Positions 36,543 through 47,107 of a stretch of 64,000 nucleotides of DNA are shown here, piece by piece. The stretch covers positions 1 to 64,000 of the forward strand of contig JAJOHG010000137.1 in NCBI GenBank assembly GCA_021029095.1, written 5' to 3'. The notes beneath the pieces are model-generated. The model saw only the letters and a list, made by a program, of their open reading frames with translations. It made no database searches and was not told where the DNA came from. Origin of the DNA: Phellopilus nigrolimitatus (taxonomy: Eukaryota; Basidiomycota; Agaricomycetes; Hymenochaetales; Hymenochaetaceae). Position numbers and translations under genes: made by a program. Numbering within the stretch: the stretch's first letter is position 1; every line of letters starts with the position of its first letter.

Positions 36543-37532
36543 ATGACTTCTACTTCTATCCTTCACTCTCCTCGTCTGCTTTCCTCAAACTCCTTTCGCA
36601 AGCTATCGACAAAGGCTCAACACATCGAAGCGGCATTCAAGCCGTCCGGCGCTGCAATTTTCCTCGCAGCGGCGTCCTCGCCGGAGTCCATACCACAACT
36701 TCACGGTCTGCCAGAGGTGAAAATGCTCTTTCAGGTGGCCACAGACGAATTAACATGCTATCTCTCAGGTCATAGTAGCTGGTGAGAACAGCCCACGCAG
36801 CGTGATCCAGACGCGCAGAGTTCTCAGATAGTCGTCTGGAGGCAGAGCGAATGTGGGCAAGTCCACGCTCCTAAACGCCGTCCTCGGGCGCGCCGCGCTC
36901 CTGCACACAAGCAAGAAAGCGGTAAGCGCGTTCCGCACCCCATCTCAGTACGCGCCGAACGGAGCCTGACGACACGGACAGGGCCGGACACGCGCGCTCA
37001 ACTTCTTCCGCGTCGGGCGCGAGCCCGGCAGCCTCGTCGTCGTCGACGCGCCCGGCTACGGCAAGCGCGGGCGCGCGGAGTGGGGGCAGCTCTGGGAGCA
37101 CTACATCGACACGCGCGCAGAGTGCGTGCCCCCTTGCTTTCTCCCCACCATCCTTGTCTCATCTTTTCTCACATTGATCGAGACAGGCTGCGCCAGATCT
37201 GCATCCTCATCAACGCGGGGCACGGCGTGACCGACTTTGACCGCGCGATGCTCGCCGACCTCAATGCGCGACTGTCCACCCCCACGGTGTCCGACAGGCC
37301 CACGGCGCCCGCCCGGCACGCGCCCGCCCTGCAGCCCGTCCTCACGAAGCTCGACTGCATCGAGGGTTCCCCCGACGAGCGCGCGCGCGCGGTGCGCGCG
37401 ATCATCGACGAGCTCGGCGTGCTCGCGCCGTGTGCGGCGCCGCCCGTGCTGTGTGCAGTGTCTGCGACGATGCGCTTCGGCATCGAGGCCGTCCGGCGGG
37501 CGATGGCGGTGGCGTGTGCCCGAGAGTCGTAG
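36543..37532 (+). CDS. EngB/YihA-type GTPase, probable mitochondrial ribosome-assembly factor (Mrx8-like)
   Basis: GTP-binding protein of the EngB group. G1 is GRANVGKSTLLNAVLG, G2 region GRTRALNFF, G3 DAPGYGKRG, G4 TKLD in PVLTKLDCIEG and G5 CAVSATMRFGIE. Five exons; the second, encoding VIVAG, is only 13 nt and lies between introns ending TCTCAG and TCTGGAG. The N terminus MTSTSILHSPRLLSSNSFRK is basic, Ser-rich and without acids, consistent with mitochondrial import. Bacterial EngB helps assemble the large ribosomal subunit; yeast Mrx8 is the mitochondrial counterpart. The segment after G4 is unusually GC-rich. All five G motifs are present, so the protein should bind GTP. Confidence 0.9.
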
Positions 37533-38237
37533 ACGGGGGTTTGATGTTTTCTTTTTTTTTAACCTCGTGTTCAATTCATTCTGGTCTGTCCTGGTTTTTC
37601 TGTGGACGTCTTGAGCTCAAACGTTTCGACCGATAGCCATCGTGCGATGCTTTGCAAATTGGAATGAACTCATGCTTGGTGCGAGGTATGTGCTGACGAG
37701 AGCCGCCTGTAATTGATCCAATAACTCTATGCTTGTTACAGGACAATCGTCATGAGGTTTATGTCATTGAAGAGGCCATTGTCAGCGGAGCCATTCCGTG
37801 AGAACGAAAGAAACAGGCGTGGCGCATGTCTGTTGTGGCTTAAGTATAACGTCTGAGGAAATTCCAATTTCCTGAATTTTCGTGTACCTCACAGCAATGT
37901 AGCGTCTGTGACCATCTACCGGTCTTATAATTGCATCTCCCAGTGTCACTCAAGATACCACCCCTCTAAATATCGTTTTCAATACCCACTGCATACAGTA
38001 TGCATTCCCTTTTGCATGGGAAAGCCGAGGACTGAATAAAGGCTAGAATGGCTCAAGAATGGCGCGTATTGATTGATGATTCTGCTGCCACATATATGAC
38101 CAACTAGATTTTGTCACACATTACTTGCATCTCGCAGTGCGCATATAAGGCGCTGAACGGAGCTTGGAAGGACAAGAATCCAAGAGTCCCAGCCACATTA
38201 CGAACACTCGCATATAAACCAGCCTAAGTTTTATATC
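37533..38237. other. intergenic, promoter of the AsaB-like gene
   Basis: No supported gene. Repeated weak TATA-like elements (CATATAAGG near 38150, CATATAAACC near 38212) precede the ATG at 38238. The rest shows nothing recognisable. Confidence 0.55.
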
Positions 38238-39195
38238 ATGGCCACCGCCGCAGAGCCCACCCCGCACGGCGTGTCCACATCGCTAAAATATTACGCGCCC
38301 AAGGGCGACGAGGCGCCCTTCCAGTACGTGCTGGACCCGCCCGCGGGCACGCCGAAGGACAACCTCGGCTGGGACACGCACCCCGCGGTCATCCACGACG
38401 TACGCGGGAGCGAGGGCGCCGTCAGCCTCGACACGACCGGCTTCCAGTTCGTGCGGCACGCGAGCGCCGAGCGGGACTTCCGCGACGAGGAGCGCATCAC
38501 GACGGTGTATTACAGGGAAGTCGAGGCGCTCCTGAAGCGCGAGACCGGCGCGAAGCGCGTCGTCGTCTTCGGCCACACTATTAGGTGGGCAGGGACTGCA
38601 GCTCGAGCGATTTATTTGCTGACGTGTTCGCCAGGCGCAATTATGCAGACAGTCCGGAGGAGAACGCACCAGGCGTCCAAGGACCTGCGGTAAGCCCCAT
38701 TGGCCCGTCCACGTCCTTGCACGACGTTCTCCTCACCTCGCCTCCCCCCTCCAGGAGGCCGTGCACGTCGACCAGACGTTCGACGCGTCCGTCGCGCGCG
38801 TGCACCGTCATCTCGGCGCAGAGGCCGCGCGGCTGCTCCAGTCGCGCGTGCGCATCGTCAACGTCTGGCGCCCGATCGCGCACGCGGTCGCGCACAAGCC
38901 GCTCGCGCTCGCGGACTGGCGCACGCTCGACGTCGCGCGCGACCTTGTGTCCGTGCGCGTGATCTACCCGGACCGCGTCGGGGCCCTGTTCGCGGTGCGG
39001 CACAATCCTGCGCTGCGCTGGCACTTCCTGAACGGGCAGACGCCCGACGAGGTCGCGCTGATCAAGTGCTACGACTCTGATGTGGACAAGGCGCGCCTCA
39101 CGCCGCATACTGCGTTCTTGGATGAGACGAGCCCAGCGAGCGCGCCGAAGAGGCAGTCGATCGAAGTGAGGGCGCTAGTCTTCGACGAGGAGTAA
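38238..39195 (+). CDS. AsaB/CmcJ-like hydroxylase/desaturase family protein
   Basis: Three exons, about 280 residues, start MATAAEPTPHGVSTSLKYY. Conserved family stretches are TTGFQFVRHASAE, TVYYREVEALLKRETGAKRVVVFGHTIRR, then VHVDQTFDASVARVHRHL, SRVRIVNVWRPIAHAVAHKPLALADW, YPDRVGALFAVRHNPALRWHFL and DEVALIKCYDSD. This is the GA4-desaturase/CmcJ/AsaB-like family of fungi and actinomycetes, acting in secondary metabolism (AsaB in aspergillic acid formation, CmcJ in cephamycin methoxylation). The H-x-D pair in HVDQ and the upstream FGHT histidine could bind metal, which is inference. No biosynthetic cluster partners (NRPS, PKS, P450) lie next to it here, so its role in this fungus is open. Confidence 0.85.
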
Positions 39196-39539
39196 AGTAA
39201 ACATTTCTTGTGTCATCGATGACAGCCCATTATGAAACCGAATAATATGCACTGTCGAAGCTGTAGCCAATAACAATTTGATTATAACTGCTTGTAGCAC
39301 AGTGTTGCGTCCACGTAAGAGCTTCGAGCAGTTCCATCTTGAAGATAATCCTGCTAGTGCAATGAGAAAGAGCCAGCATGATTATAGTTGAAATAAGTCT
39401 TTTAAAAGGCAGTGCCACAGTTGCGGGGTACTGAAAACGAAAAGACTCATGTAAAGCGCCAGAAGAAACTTTGAGTCATACTCCGGCTCGCGAACTTCCC
39501 GTATCCAATTCTTTGTTGGGCTCCATCATTCTCCTAGAA
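39196..39539. other. intergenic, no supported gene
   Basis: 3' flank of the AsaB-like gene. No open frame beyond about 60 codons and no recognisable element. Confidence 0.5.
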
Positions 39540-39950
39540 TACTTACCAAGTCTTCGCCGTTGTGGTGCATGAGTTTAGAACATGCCGGTACAAATTGATG
39601 ACAGGCGAGCCTACGCAGTATTTGAAAGAGATGGGACTGGCTAGAGACGGGCCGCCAGAGTAGTACATGTGCACAGCCCAATTCTTGCTTGAACCGCTCA
39701 GCCAAATCGATGACGGTACGAAGGAAAGAGCAGTGGCCAGCTTTCGCAGCCCTATAGGCTTGCACATTGGAGCATAACCGAGCTCAGATTAAGCCTTGCT
39801 CGCACATGTCGTCGAATAGCTCACCGCCTTCAACGTATTCGAGAATAAGATAGAGCTCGCTAGATGTTTCCCAGACGTCGTAGAGACGAATGATGTTCGG
39901 ATAATCTATGAACTTCATGACTACGAGGCAACGCCTGCCAAAAGTGTGTG
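39540..39950 (-). pseudogene. serine/threonine kinase fragment (Nim1/Gin4/Hsl1-like)
   Basis: On the minus strand about 39825-39925 reads VVMKFIDYPNIIRLYDVWET followed by SSELYLILEYVEGGELFDD, the classical stretch from before beta-4 to helix alpha-D (NIIRLYDVW, gatekeeper region LILEYVEGGELF) of Snf1/Nim1-family kinases. Further on, FQILRRLACHQF resembles the FQQIL-x-x-L-x-YCHQF segment before the catalytic loop, but HRDLKPEN cannot be read. The glycine loop, VAIK lysine and DFG are absent. This is a short decayed fragment, not a gene. It ends beside the palindrome at 39959. Confidence 0.6.
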
Positions 39951-39958
39951 CATTTGTA

Positions 39959-40326
39959 GTTGCTTACAAATCTACCAAAAAGTCACCAGTGAAAGACAAG
40001 TTACAGAACGATTTTTTGAGCTCAGTCCTCCTCCGTTCTGCACAGTTCAAGCTGATAAAATCTCGGGCGATATAGGGCTGGGAGGTCTATTTTGTCTATT
40101 TTTCGATTTTGCCCTCAAATTGTGAGAACAGCACCGTTCCGACACTTTCAGGGAAAAAATTGAAAAGTCGGCAACGTAGACCTGCTTACCCCGTATCATA
40201 CGCGCACTTACCAGCTTATATTTTGCAGAACGGATGATAATCGAGCTCACAAAATCATTCTGTAACTTGTACTTGTCTTTCACTAATGAGCCACGAAAGT
40301 TCCGTTTTTGGTAGGCATATAAACAA
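39959..40326. repeat. long imperfect palindrome (inverted duplication)
   Basis: The left arm (about 39959-40133) read forward resembles the right arm (about 40134-40326) read on the opposite strand along its whole length. Shared runs include AGTGAAAGACAAG, GTTACAGAA-GATTTT-TGAGCTC, CATCCGTTCTGCA (CCTCCGTTCTGCA), AAGCTG, AGGTCTA and CTACCAAAAA. The arms differ by substitutions and a few gaps (about 70-75% identity by eye) and meet with almost no spacer. A transcript would fold into a hairpin of about 175-190 bp. Confidence 0.8.
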
Positions 40327-40964
40327 CGCCGACTGAGGTATTTGGCCCATGGAGTTTCATTTGTTTCTTTTTGCATAGGTACTGTCATTACTCATGAAAG
40401 CTACAGTAAAAATAGACTAGAAATTTGAAGGGAGAAGAGTAATGAAGAACAAAAAAAATAACCCCTACCGCGGGATCGAACCGTCGCAGTCAACCATCAC
40501 CGTGGGACACAATTGCATGTGCATGCAGAGGCAGCCGTACAGACGCCTGCACAGTCAACCGATAGGACACGCTCGACACTTGCACTTTCTGAAGTTTTAA
40601 CGTATTTATACTCAAACTATCCATCTCCATTATTGAACACACAAAACCTGTTACGCTACAGAAACACTTCGACAGCAATAGAAATCAACTCATCAGGAGT
40701 TTCTGTCCCGGCCACTTAAAATTGTATCCCTTTCGCAAAGCGTCCACTATCAATTGTCAGGTGCGGGTGGCTGACCAGTCGGTGATCCTCCAGGAGGTGT
40801 CTAGAGATCATTTTTAAGTCACCATTATCACATTTGGATGTGAAGAAGTTTAATGAAGTGCAGAGAAAAGGTGTGACAGAACGACGTCGAAGAGCAAGTC
40901 GTGAAATGGCGATTTCTGACGAGCCCGAGCGAGTGAACACCTATCATTTATTGCACGTGACTCG
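40327..40964. other. intergenic, no supported gene
   Basis: AT-rich 40390-40470, then a GC-richer stretch near 40470-40560 containing a tRNA B-box-like GGTTCGATCCC on the minus strand followed by a T run. No complete tRNA fold could be built. The remainder up to the ATG at 40965 is promoter sequence. Confidence 0.5.
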
Positions 40965-42070
40965 ATGACCTCACCGCTGGCTGCTGCTCGCCACCGCATC
41001 ACTAGACTCCTGCAACGCCGTGCACGCCATGGCTCGCCTCCAGTCCGCAGTCACCGTCCTTTGCAATCGACCATGACATCCGCCGTCGACTTCCTCCGCG
41101 GCCACGCAGTCCGCGCGACCGCCACCTCCAAGCAGGCCGTCCTCTCCCGCACCTATCTCTACCCGCCCCTCGGCGTCCTCTACCTCGCCCGCCACCCCCC
41201 GCTCTGGCCCCCCGTCCTCGCCCGCATCCTCCCGTGCCTCGCACTCAGCCTCGCCGTCCTCGTGCCCATGTTCGTCTTCACTTACATCCCCCAGGCCGCC
41301 GTCCTGTCCATCATGAACGGCCCCGTCGGCCCCGTCAGCGCCGCCGCCCTCGTGTGCTCCGAGTCGTCCGTCATCATCAACGCCCTCGCGCGCGCGTTTC
41401 TGCTCGACCGCGCCCTGTGCGACATCTTCGACGCGACCCTCGTGTGCGAGGGCCAGGATGTCCTCGTTTCCAAGGGGAGAGAGCTGAAGCCGGGGAGCAA
41501 GTCCGAAGGCGCGAAGAAGCTCGGGAAGATACTCACGCGGCCTCTGCAAAAGTGAGAGACTGCGCGCCATGAATCCATGCACCCATGTACTTATTACTTT
41601 AACTACCTAGGTTCTCGTTCGCCAGCATCGTCGAGTACATCGTCTTGCTTCCTCTCAACTTGATCCCCGTGGTCGGGACCGCCGCCTTTCTCATCATGCA
41701 AGGCCGGAAAATGGGGCCGCGGTTTCATGCGCGCTACTTCCAGCTCAAGGGCTTCGACGGCGCGCGCAAAGACGCGTTTGTCAAGGCGAATAGCGGCGGA
41801 TACATTGCGTGCGTATACTCCCACCTCAGGTCTACCTTGCGCAGTATCTAAAACTCGCTGGATCGTTCCTTTTGCAGGTTCGGCACAATATCGATGGTCC
41901 TGAACCTCGTCCCCCTCGTGTCCATCTTCTTCACATTGACATCGACTGTCGGCGCAGCGCTCTGGGCCGCTGAGATCGAGAAGAAAGCGGCCTATCCAGG
42001 TGAGAAGATTGATGTGTCTGGCAAAGAATCCGGTAAAGATGTCGGAAAGAAGGAACTGCATGCTACTTAG
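40965..42070 (+). CDS. EI24-domain membrane protein (Rrt8/Lds-like)
   Basis: Three exons; about 295 residues from the ATG at 40965, or about 260 from the in-frame ATG at 41073. The N terminus MTSPLAAARHRITRLLQRRA is basic. Hydrophobic segments follow: LYPPLGVLYLARHPPLWPPV, ILPCLALSLAVLVPMFVFTY, FASIVEYIVLLPLNLIPVVG and ISMVLNLVPLVSIFFTLTST. The signature LNLIPVVGTAAFLIMQGRK and the final FGTISMVLNLVPLVSIFF fit the EI24 fold, which includes yeast Rrt8/Lds1/Lds2, lipid-droplet and spore-wall proteins. The C-terminal tail is Lys/Gly-rich and polar (EKIDVSGKESGKDVGKKE). Probably in the ER or lipid-droplet membrane; the function is inferred only from family. The first exon is extremely GC-rich. 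Confidence 0.83.
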
Positions 42071-42216
42071 GTTTTTCTGGCTTGGTCATTCTTCCTCGAG
42101 TTGCGTCTGTAATAGCATGTAGATTGTCCATTTTCGAATGTATCTTAGGTAGGCGTCGCGGCTGCTCGGAATTTTACACTTTAGGACAGAGAAAAGGTCG
42201 CGGCAGTACGCGACAG

Positions 42217-42236
42217 TCACGTGCATGATCACGTGA
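42217..42236. promoter_or_regulatory. paired CACGTG boxes in the purine-gene promoter
   Basis: Two CACGTG hexamers at 42218-42223 and 42230-42235, six bases apart, each within TCACGTG, about 75 bp upstream of the ADE17 ATG. CACGTG is the E-box bound by bHLH factors such as Cbf1 and Pho4 in yeasts. Use here is inference. Confidence 0.6.
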
Positions 42237-42309
42237 CTAATGTAACCTTATGCGTTTTAGCAGCTTAAAAGTTTGTTTCCTAAGTGCCATCTCGAGCTGT
42301 CTACACGAC

Positions 42310-44517
42310 ATGACGCCTCCTATCGGTGTGTTATGTCCGCATATATGCTGCATTCCGCCGCTGATAGTCAAACTTATAGCGCTGCTGTCTGTCTACGACA
42401 AGACTGATCTCCTGCAGCTCGCGGAGGGACTGCATAAAGCTGGCGTACAGCTCTTGGGCTCCGGAGGGACGGCAAAAAAGATTAGGGACGCCGGGATCCC
42501 TATCCAGTGCGTGTCAATTGCGCATATATGCGCTGCCTCATCTAAGAAAGAATAGAGATGTGTCGGACATCACGAAGGCGCCTGAGATGCTCGGCGGCCG
42601 CGTGAAGACGCTCCATCCTGCAGTCCACGGAGGTGCGCCCGCAGCCACAGCTCATCCGCCCATACTTAGTCACCAGCCATCACTGACCGACGCCCTCCGC
42701 AGGCATCCTCGCTCGCGCGATCCCGGCGGACGAGCAGGACCTCGCCGCGCAGGGCATCGCGCCGATCTCCATCGTCGTGTGCAACCTCTACCCGTTCGCG
42801 GAGACCGTCGCCGCGCCAGATTGCACGCCCGCCCGCGCGGTCGAGGAGATCGACATCGGCGGCGTCACGCTGCTGCGCGCGGCCGCGAAGAACCACGCGC
42901 GCGTCGCCGTGCTGTCCGACCCGCGCGACTACGCGCCGTTCCTCGCCGCGTGGGCCGCGGGGCAGGGCGACGTCGGCGACGCGCGCCGCGCCGCGCTCGC
43001 GCTCAAGGCGTTCGAGGCGACCGCCGCGTACGACGACGCGATTGGCGGCTACTTCCGCGCGCAGTACGCGGACGCGGGCCTCGCGCCCGAGGCGCGCGCG
43101 GGCCCGGTGCGGCGGATCGCGCTCCGGTACGGTGCGAACCCGCACCAGACGCCGGCGCAGGCGTACGTCAAGGACGGGGAGCTGCCCTTCAAAGGTTCTT
43201 CTATCCTTCTTACTCGCTTCTTTCGAAACCCTGAGTTGACGATGTCTGGCATTGGCTTGCAGCCCTCGTCGGCTCGCCGGGGTACATCAACCTCCTCGAC
43301 GCGCTCAACTCGTATGCGCTCGTCTCGGAGCTGCAGGAGGCACTCGGGCTCCCCGCCGCAGCGTCGTTCAAGCACGTGTCTCCGGCGGGCGCTGCGGTCG
43401 GCCTGGAGCTGAACGACGTGGAGAAGGAGGTGTACGGCGTCGACGACCTGAAGGAGCCGCTGACGCCTTTGGCCTGCGCGTACGCTCGTGCAAGGGGTAC
43501 AACTCATTGTTTTGTTGTTATTTTGCTTGGTATCTGAAATACAGTTTGGACAGGTGCGGACAGGATGTCGTCTTTCGGCGACTTCATCGCCCTCTCTGCT
43601 CCTTGCGACCTCGCCACCGCACGCATCATCTCTCGCGAAGTCTCCGATGGCGTCATCGCTCCTGGTTATTCGGACGAGGCCCTGGAAGTTCTGAGGAAGA
43701 AAAAGGGAGGGAAGTACTGCGTGCTTCAGGTAAACACATCCTCTATTGTTAGGTCTATCATACTCACTATAATCTCTCAGATCGACCCCAGTTACAAGCC
43801 AGAGCCCATCGAGACCAGGCAGGTCTACGGAATCTACATGCAGCAGCGCCGCAACGACGCGAAGATCGATGCTAACCTATTCAAAACTATCGTCTCCAAA
43901 AACAAAGAGGTGCGAGGGGCGCATATATCCAGCCCCGCCGTTGCTCATCCCCTATTTTGCTGCAGCTCCCGGAGTCGGGCGTGACGGACCTCATTGTCGC
44001 GACCCTCGCGCTCAAGTACACGCAGTCCAACAGCGTCGCGTACGCGCTGCGCGGGGCGGTCATCGGGCTCGGCGCGGGCCAGCAGTCGCGCATCCACTGC
44101 ACGCGGCTCGCGGGCGCGAAGGCGGACCTCTGGTGGCTGCGGCACCACGCGCGTGTGCGCGCGCTGCCGTTCCGCGCGGGCGTGAAGCGCGCGGAGAAGG
44201 CGAACGCGGTCGACCTGTTCGTCGGCGGCGAGGCGCTCGCGGGCGGCGAGCGCGCGCAGTGGGAGGGCCTCTTCGCGCACGTGCCCGCGCCGCTGGGCGC
44301 GGACGAGCGCGCGGCGCACATGGCGGCGCTCGACGGCGTCGCGTGCGCGAGCGACGCGTTCTTTCCGTTCCCCGACAACGTGCACCGCGCGCGGAGGAGC
44401 GGCGTGAGGTACCTTGCGGCACCGGCGGGGAGCGTGATGGACGCGGAGTGCATCAAGGCCGCGGACGAGCACGGCATCGTCTTTGCGCACACGAACCTCA
44501 GGCTGTTCCACCACTGA
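42310..44517 (+). CDS. ADE17: bifunctional AICAR transformylase / IMP cyclohydrolase
   Basis: Catalyses the last two steps of de novo IMP synthesis: formylation of AICAR by 10-formyl-THF, then ring closure. About 590 residues in several exons. The first, MTPPI, is 16 nt of coding sequence ending in a GTGTGT donor. The N-terminal MGS-like cyclohydrolase domain reads [54 protein letters not shown] and [12 protein letters not shown] with [18 protein letters not shown]. The transformylase domain reads [42 protein letters not shown] (catalytic Lys-His), [61 protein letters not shown] and [20 protein letters not shown] ending [11 protein letters not shown]. All hallmark residues are present; complete gene. 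The cytosolic tetrahydrofolate pool would be its cofactor source. Confidence 0.97.
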
Positions 44518-44682
44518 GGGGAGGGTGGAAGGCCCGCGGTGTATGAGACAAAAAATGATGTACCGGTTACCTTGCTTTGCGGACCCGAAGACTCAACTCT
44601 TGTTTGTACGGGAAAAAAAGTGCAAATATATGTACATGTATCTTTACTTTGGCGTGACAATCTTAGGGGGAAAAGATCGCAT

Positions 44683-45900
44683 TCAAGGGTTCGGGCCAGC
44701 GTCATCCTTATTATTCCGGACTCGCTGCATCTGCACCCTCTCGGCCATGAGATCAGCACCCCACTCCTTGACTTCCGGGTGCTGGATCTTCGGCACGCTG
44801 CTCTCATAGAACGCGCCCAGCTGCTGCTCTTCGTGTCGGCGCTCGTACTCAAGGGCTAGGCAACGATAAGATCTGCACTAATCGCTCATAGCATTGGCCC
44901 TGCTTACCTTGCGACGCCATCTCGAAGCGGTCCAGGTCTTCATGATAGTGAGATGTAACACCAAGGGGAGACAGCTGATTATGCATACCTTTGACGAAGC
45001 GAGCTTCGGCAGTCTTCCCGTCTTCGTATTCCTGTCCGAAGATACATGAGCAATCGAGCCTAGCACACGAGCATGTCTAAAAATGAGTGTTCTTACCTTC
45101 CAAAGCGCCTCGATGCGAAGGGCCGCAGGGCTCCCATGCAGCATGACGTGCACAAAATTGTGCATCGCTTCCTAATATCATCATATAATACAAACGTCAT
45201 CTCAAAGGTGCTTAAGAACATTCAGCGAGTTTCACGACATACTGCTTCTCTCCTTTGCTTTTCCGCCCTGGGGATGCCCTCTCGGGGCGCGATGTCGCCG
45301 ACTGCGGCAACGTTCAGTCTTAAAATGGATTAGATAAATAGACTGCATGGCTTAGAGCGACCTTGAGCTTCCGCCAAGTCGTGTACGAGGCACATGAGAA
45401 CGCATCTTGTGTTGGCGCGAAAGCACATATTGAGATCAATCGGTGCTCAGAGAAAAAGGTAGGGCGCTCCTTACTTAGTAGTATCGATTGACGTGTCCGA
45501 CGAGCACATAGCTAGGATGGCCATCCGGTACATGTGTTCTGATATACTTCAAATCTTTTGTAAACATCGACACAAAGTGGGGCATTTTGTCTGAAAGGCA
45601 CCTTTCTGGATCCGGGATCTGGAAAAATGTAGAAACTTAAGGAGGTTGTATAAAACAATAAAACAGGAGCATACATTGTGGTCGACCCACCCGGTTCTTT
45701 TTTGTGTCTTCATAGTTCAGGTATATGAAAAGTAGTACTCGGAAGCTATGCATCAAGCTTACTTTGAGTTGCTCCAGAATGTGGAAGAACGCGAGTCTGT
45801 CCTCTGAAGCGTTTCCAGAAGAACGATAAAGAGGTGGGAAAACTCGTTTGGGAGCTCCTTCTAAAGATAAGGGTGCCAGGGAGCGCCTTTCTTCCGCCAT
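44683..45900 (-). CDS. HD-domain phosphohydrolase, HDDC2/YfbR-type 5'-deoxynucleotidase
   Basis: At least eight exons. Start MAEERRSLAPLSLEGAPKR, then FFHILEQLK, TQKRTGWVDHN, IPDPESISEHMYRMAILAMC (after splicing), VHDLAEAQ, EAMHNFVHVMLHGSPAALRIEALWKEYEDG in two exons, KTAEARFVKG, DLDRFEMASQ and ALEYERRHEEQQL, ending KHPEV-like QHPEVKEW. Metal-binding His/Asp residues are seen in the H of EHMYRMA, the HD of VHDLAEA and the D of DLDRFEM. The family (human HDDC2, E. coli YfbR) removes phosphate from deoxynucleoside monophosphates. It lies tail-to-tail with the purine-biosynthesis gene, about 165 bp apart, an interesting but possibly chance pairing of nucleotide genes. Confidence 0.9.
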
Positions 45901-47107
45901 TGTTAGGTGCTTTAGGCCGTGGGTGCGGGCAAGAAAAAAGAGTATGGAAGTTGAGGAGTAAGGCTTGAGCTGGTGAGAGGCCAGCACGTGATGAAAACGC
46001 GCCGCAGACGCGTTTGATCTGCATATCTCTCGGCAATCTTCGGCATTAAAAAAATCGGCTTGGTATACTATATCACCGACCTGGGCCCTGGGTACTATTG
46101 TTACTTTCCTGTCAGGCTTTTAAAATCAAATATGGACAGTTCCGCCTAGGTTACATGTAGCTGACCGCTTTTCGGAGAGAGCATTCACTCTCTGCCCTTC
46201 TCAACCGGAAAAGGCGGAGAACATCGTACCGGCCTAGGTGATATTTCTGAGCATGATCATTCAATCTACGCAGATATATTATCTTGTTAGAGCCGCCTCT
46301 GCGACCCCGTCAAGAACATCGAAGATCTGGTCGGGATGGTCAACACGACACGCCATCTTCAATTAGCATGCCTTCTACGGTTCTAGAAGTGATGCAGGGC
46401 GACGGTTGAGCTGTTTGGAACATACACCATGCTCAAACTGAGGCTACCACTCTACTAACAAAACTACATCCTATCGGACCCGCTTTTCAACTGGACATGC
46501 TCTGCCGGTTGCGATCTCAAGTTACATGTATTTATGCATGGCTACCGTGTCGTGACTATGTCTTCTGACGTTCCGCTCAATCTTTTTATCTGGAGAACGA
46601 CGAGCTTCACATGAAAAACAAACGACTTATTGCTCACGGTTCTGATCTTGGCCGACTCAGTTTCCGCAGCCGTTCATGTTCTGGCTCAGCCATCCGTGAT
46701 GCAAGCAGAGAAATATGTTCCGCCGCGGATCTCATTCTCTGGTCCAGCAAGCCAGGACGAAAATCGCTATTTTTCTGCTTTCCTCATTGTCTCTAGTGAC
46801 ACTCTAATATCTTCCTTCGGCTGTGTCTCTCGCGTCTCAAACAGTGCAAACCGTGTTCGTATAAGTAAACTGCATCAATACAGTACGTTCCGTTGGAATA
46901 TCAAAAAATGTCCATGTTGCAGTATCGTCTGGCTGATACAGGGGATTCGAATGTCCATTGATGAAGAAAAGAAAAGAAAAAACAAGAAAGATAATGCGGT
47001 ATGACTGCGCCCGACTCAACGACACGTGTTTACTTGTACGAGCTGCCAAACTGCGTTGGGGAGAACATATCAAAGTAGGCCCTGCTCCATATCTCCCATA
47101 TCATTGT
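45901..47107. other. intergenic, no supported gene
   Basis: About 1.2 kb. An open frame at 46630-47004 (TTG start only) opens with a hydrophobic stretch LTVLILADSVSAAVHVLA resembling a signal peptide and continues YVPPRISFSGPASQDE, but no ATG, splice structure or family was recognised. It may be a gene relic. Confidence 0.45.

Noticed and set aside
40456..40570. possible Pol III/tRNA gene on the minus strand (GGTTCGATCCC B box followed by a T run)
   Set aside because: The T-stem has mismatches, no matching 5' acceptor strand or A box was found, and no cloverleaf could be drawn.
42666..43145. long frames antisense to the purine-biosynthesis gene (also 43887-44852)
   Set aside because: Arg-rich shadows of very GC-rich coding exons.
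46611..47004. candidate small secreted protein with hydrophobic N terminus
   Set aside because: The hydrophobic frame has no ATG and the ATG at 46611 is in a different frame; no splice solution seen.
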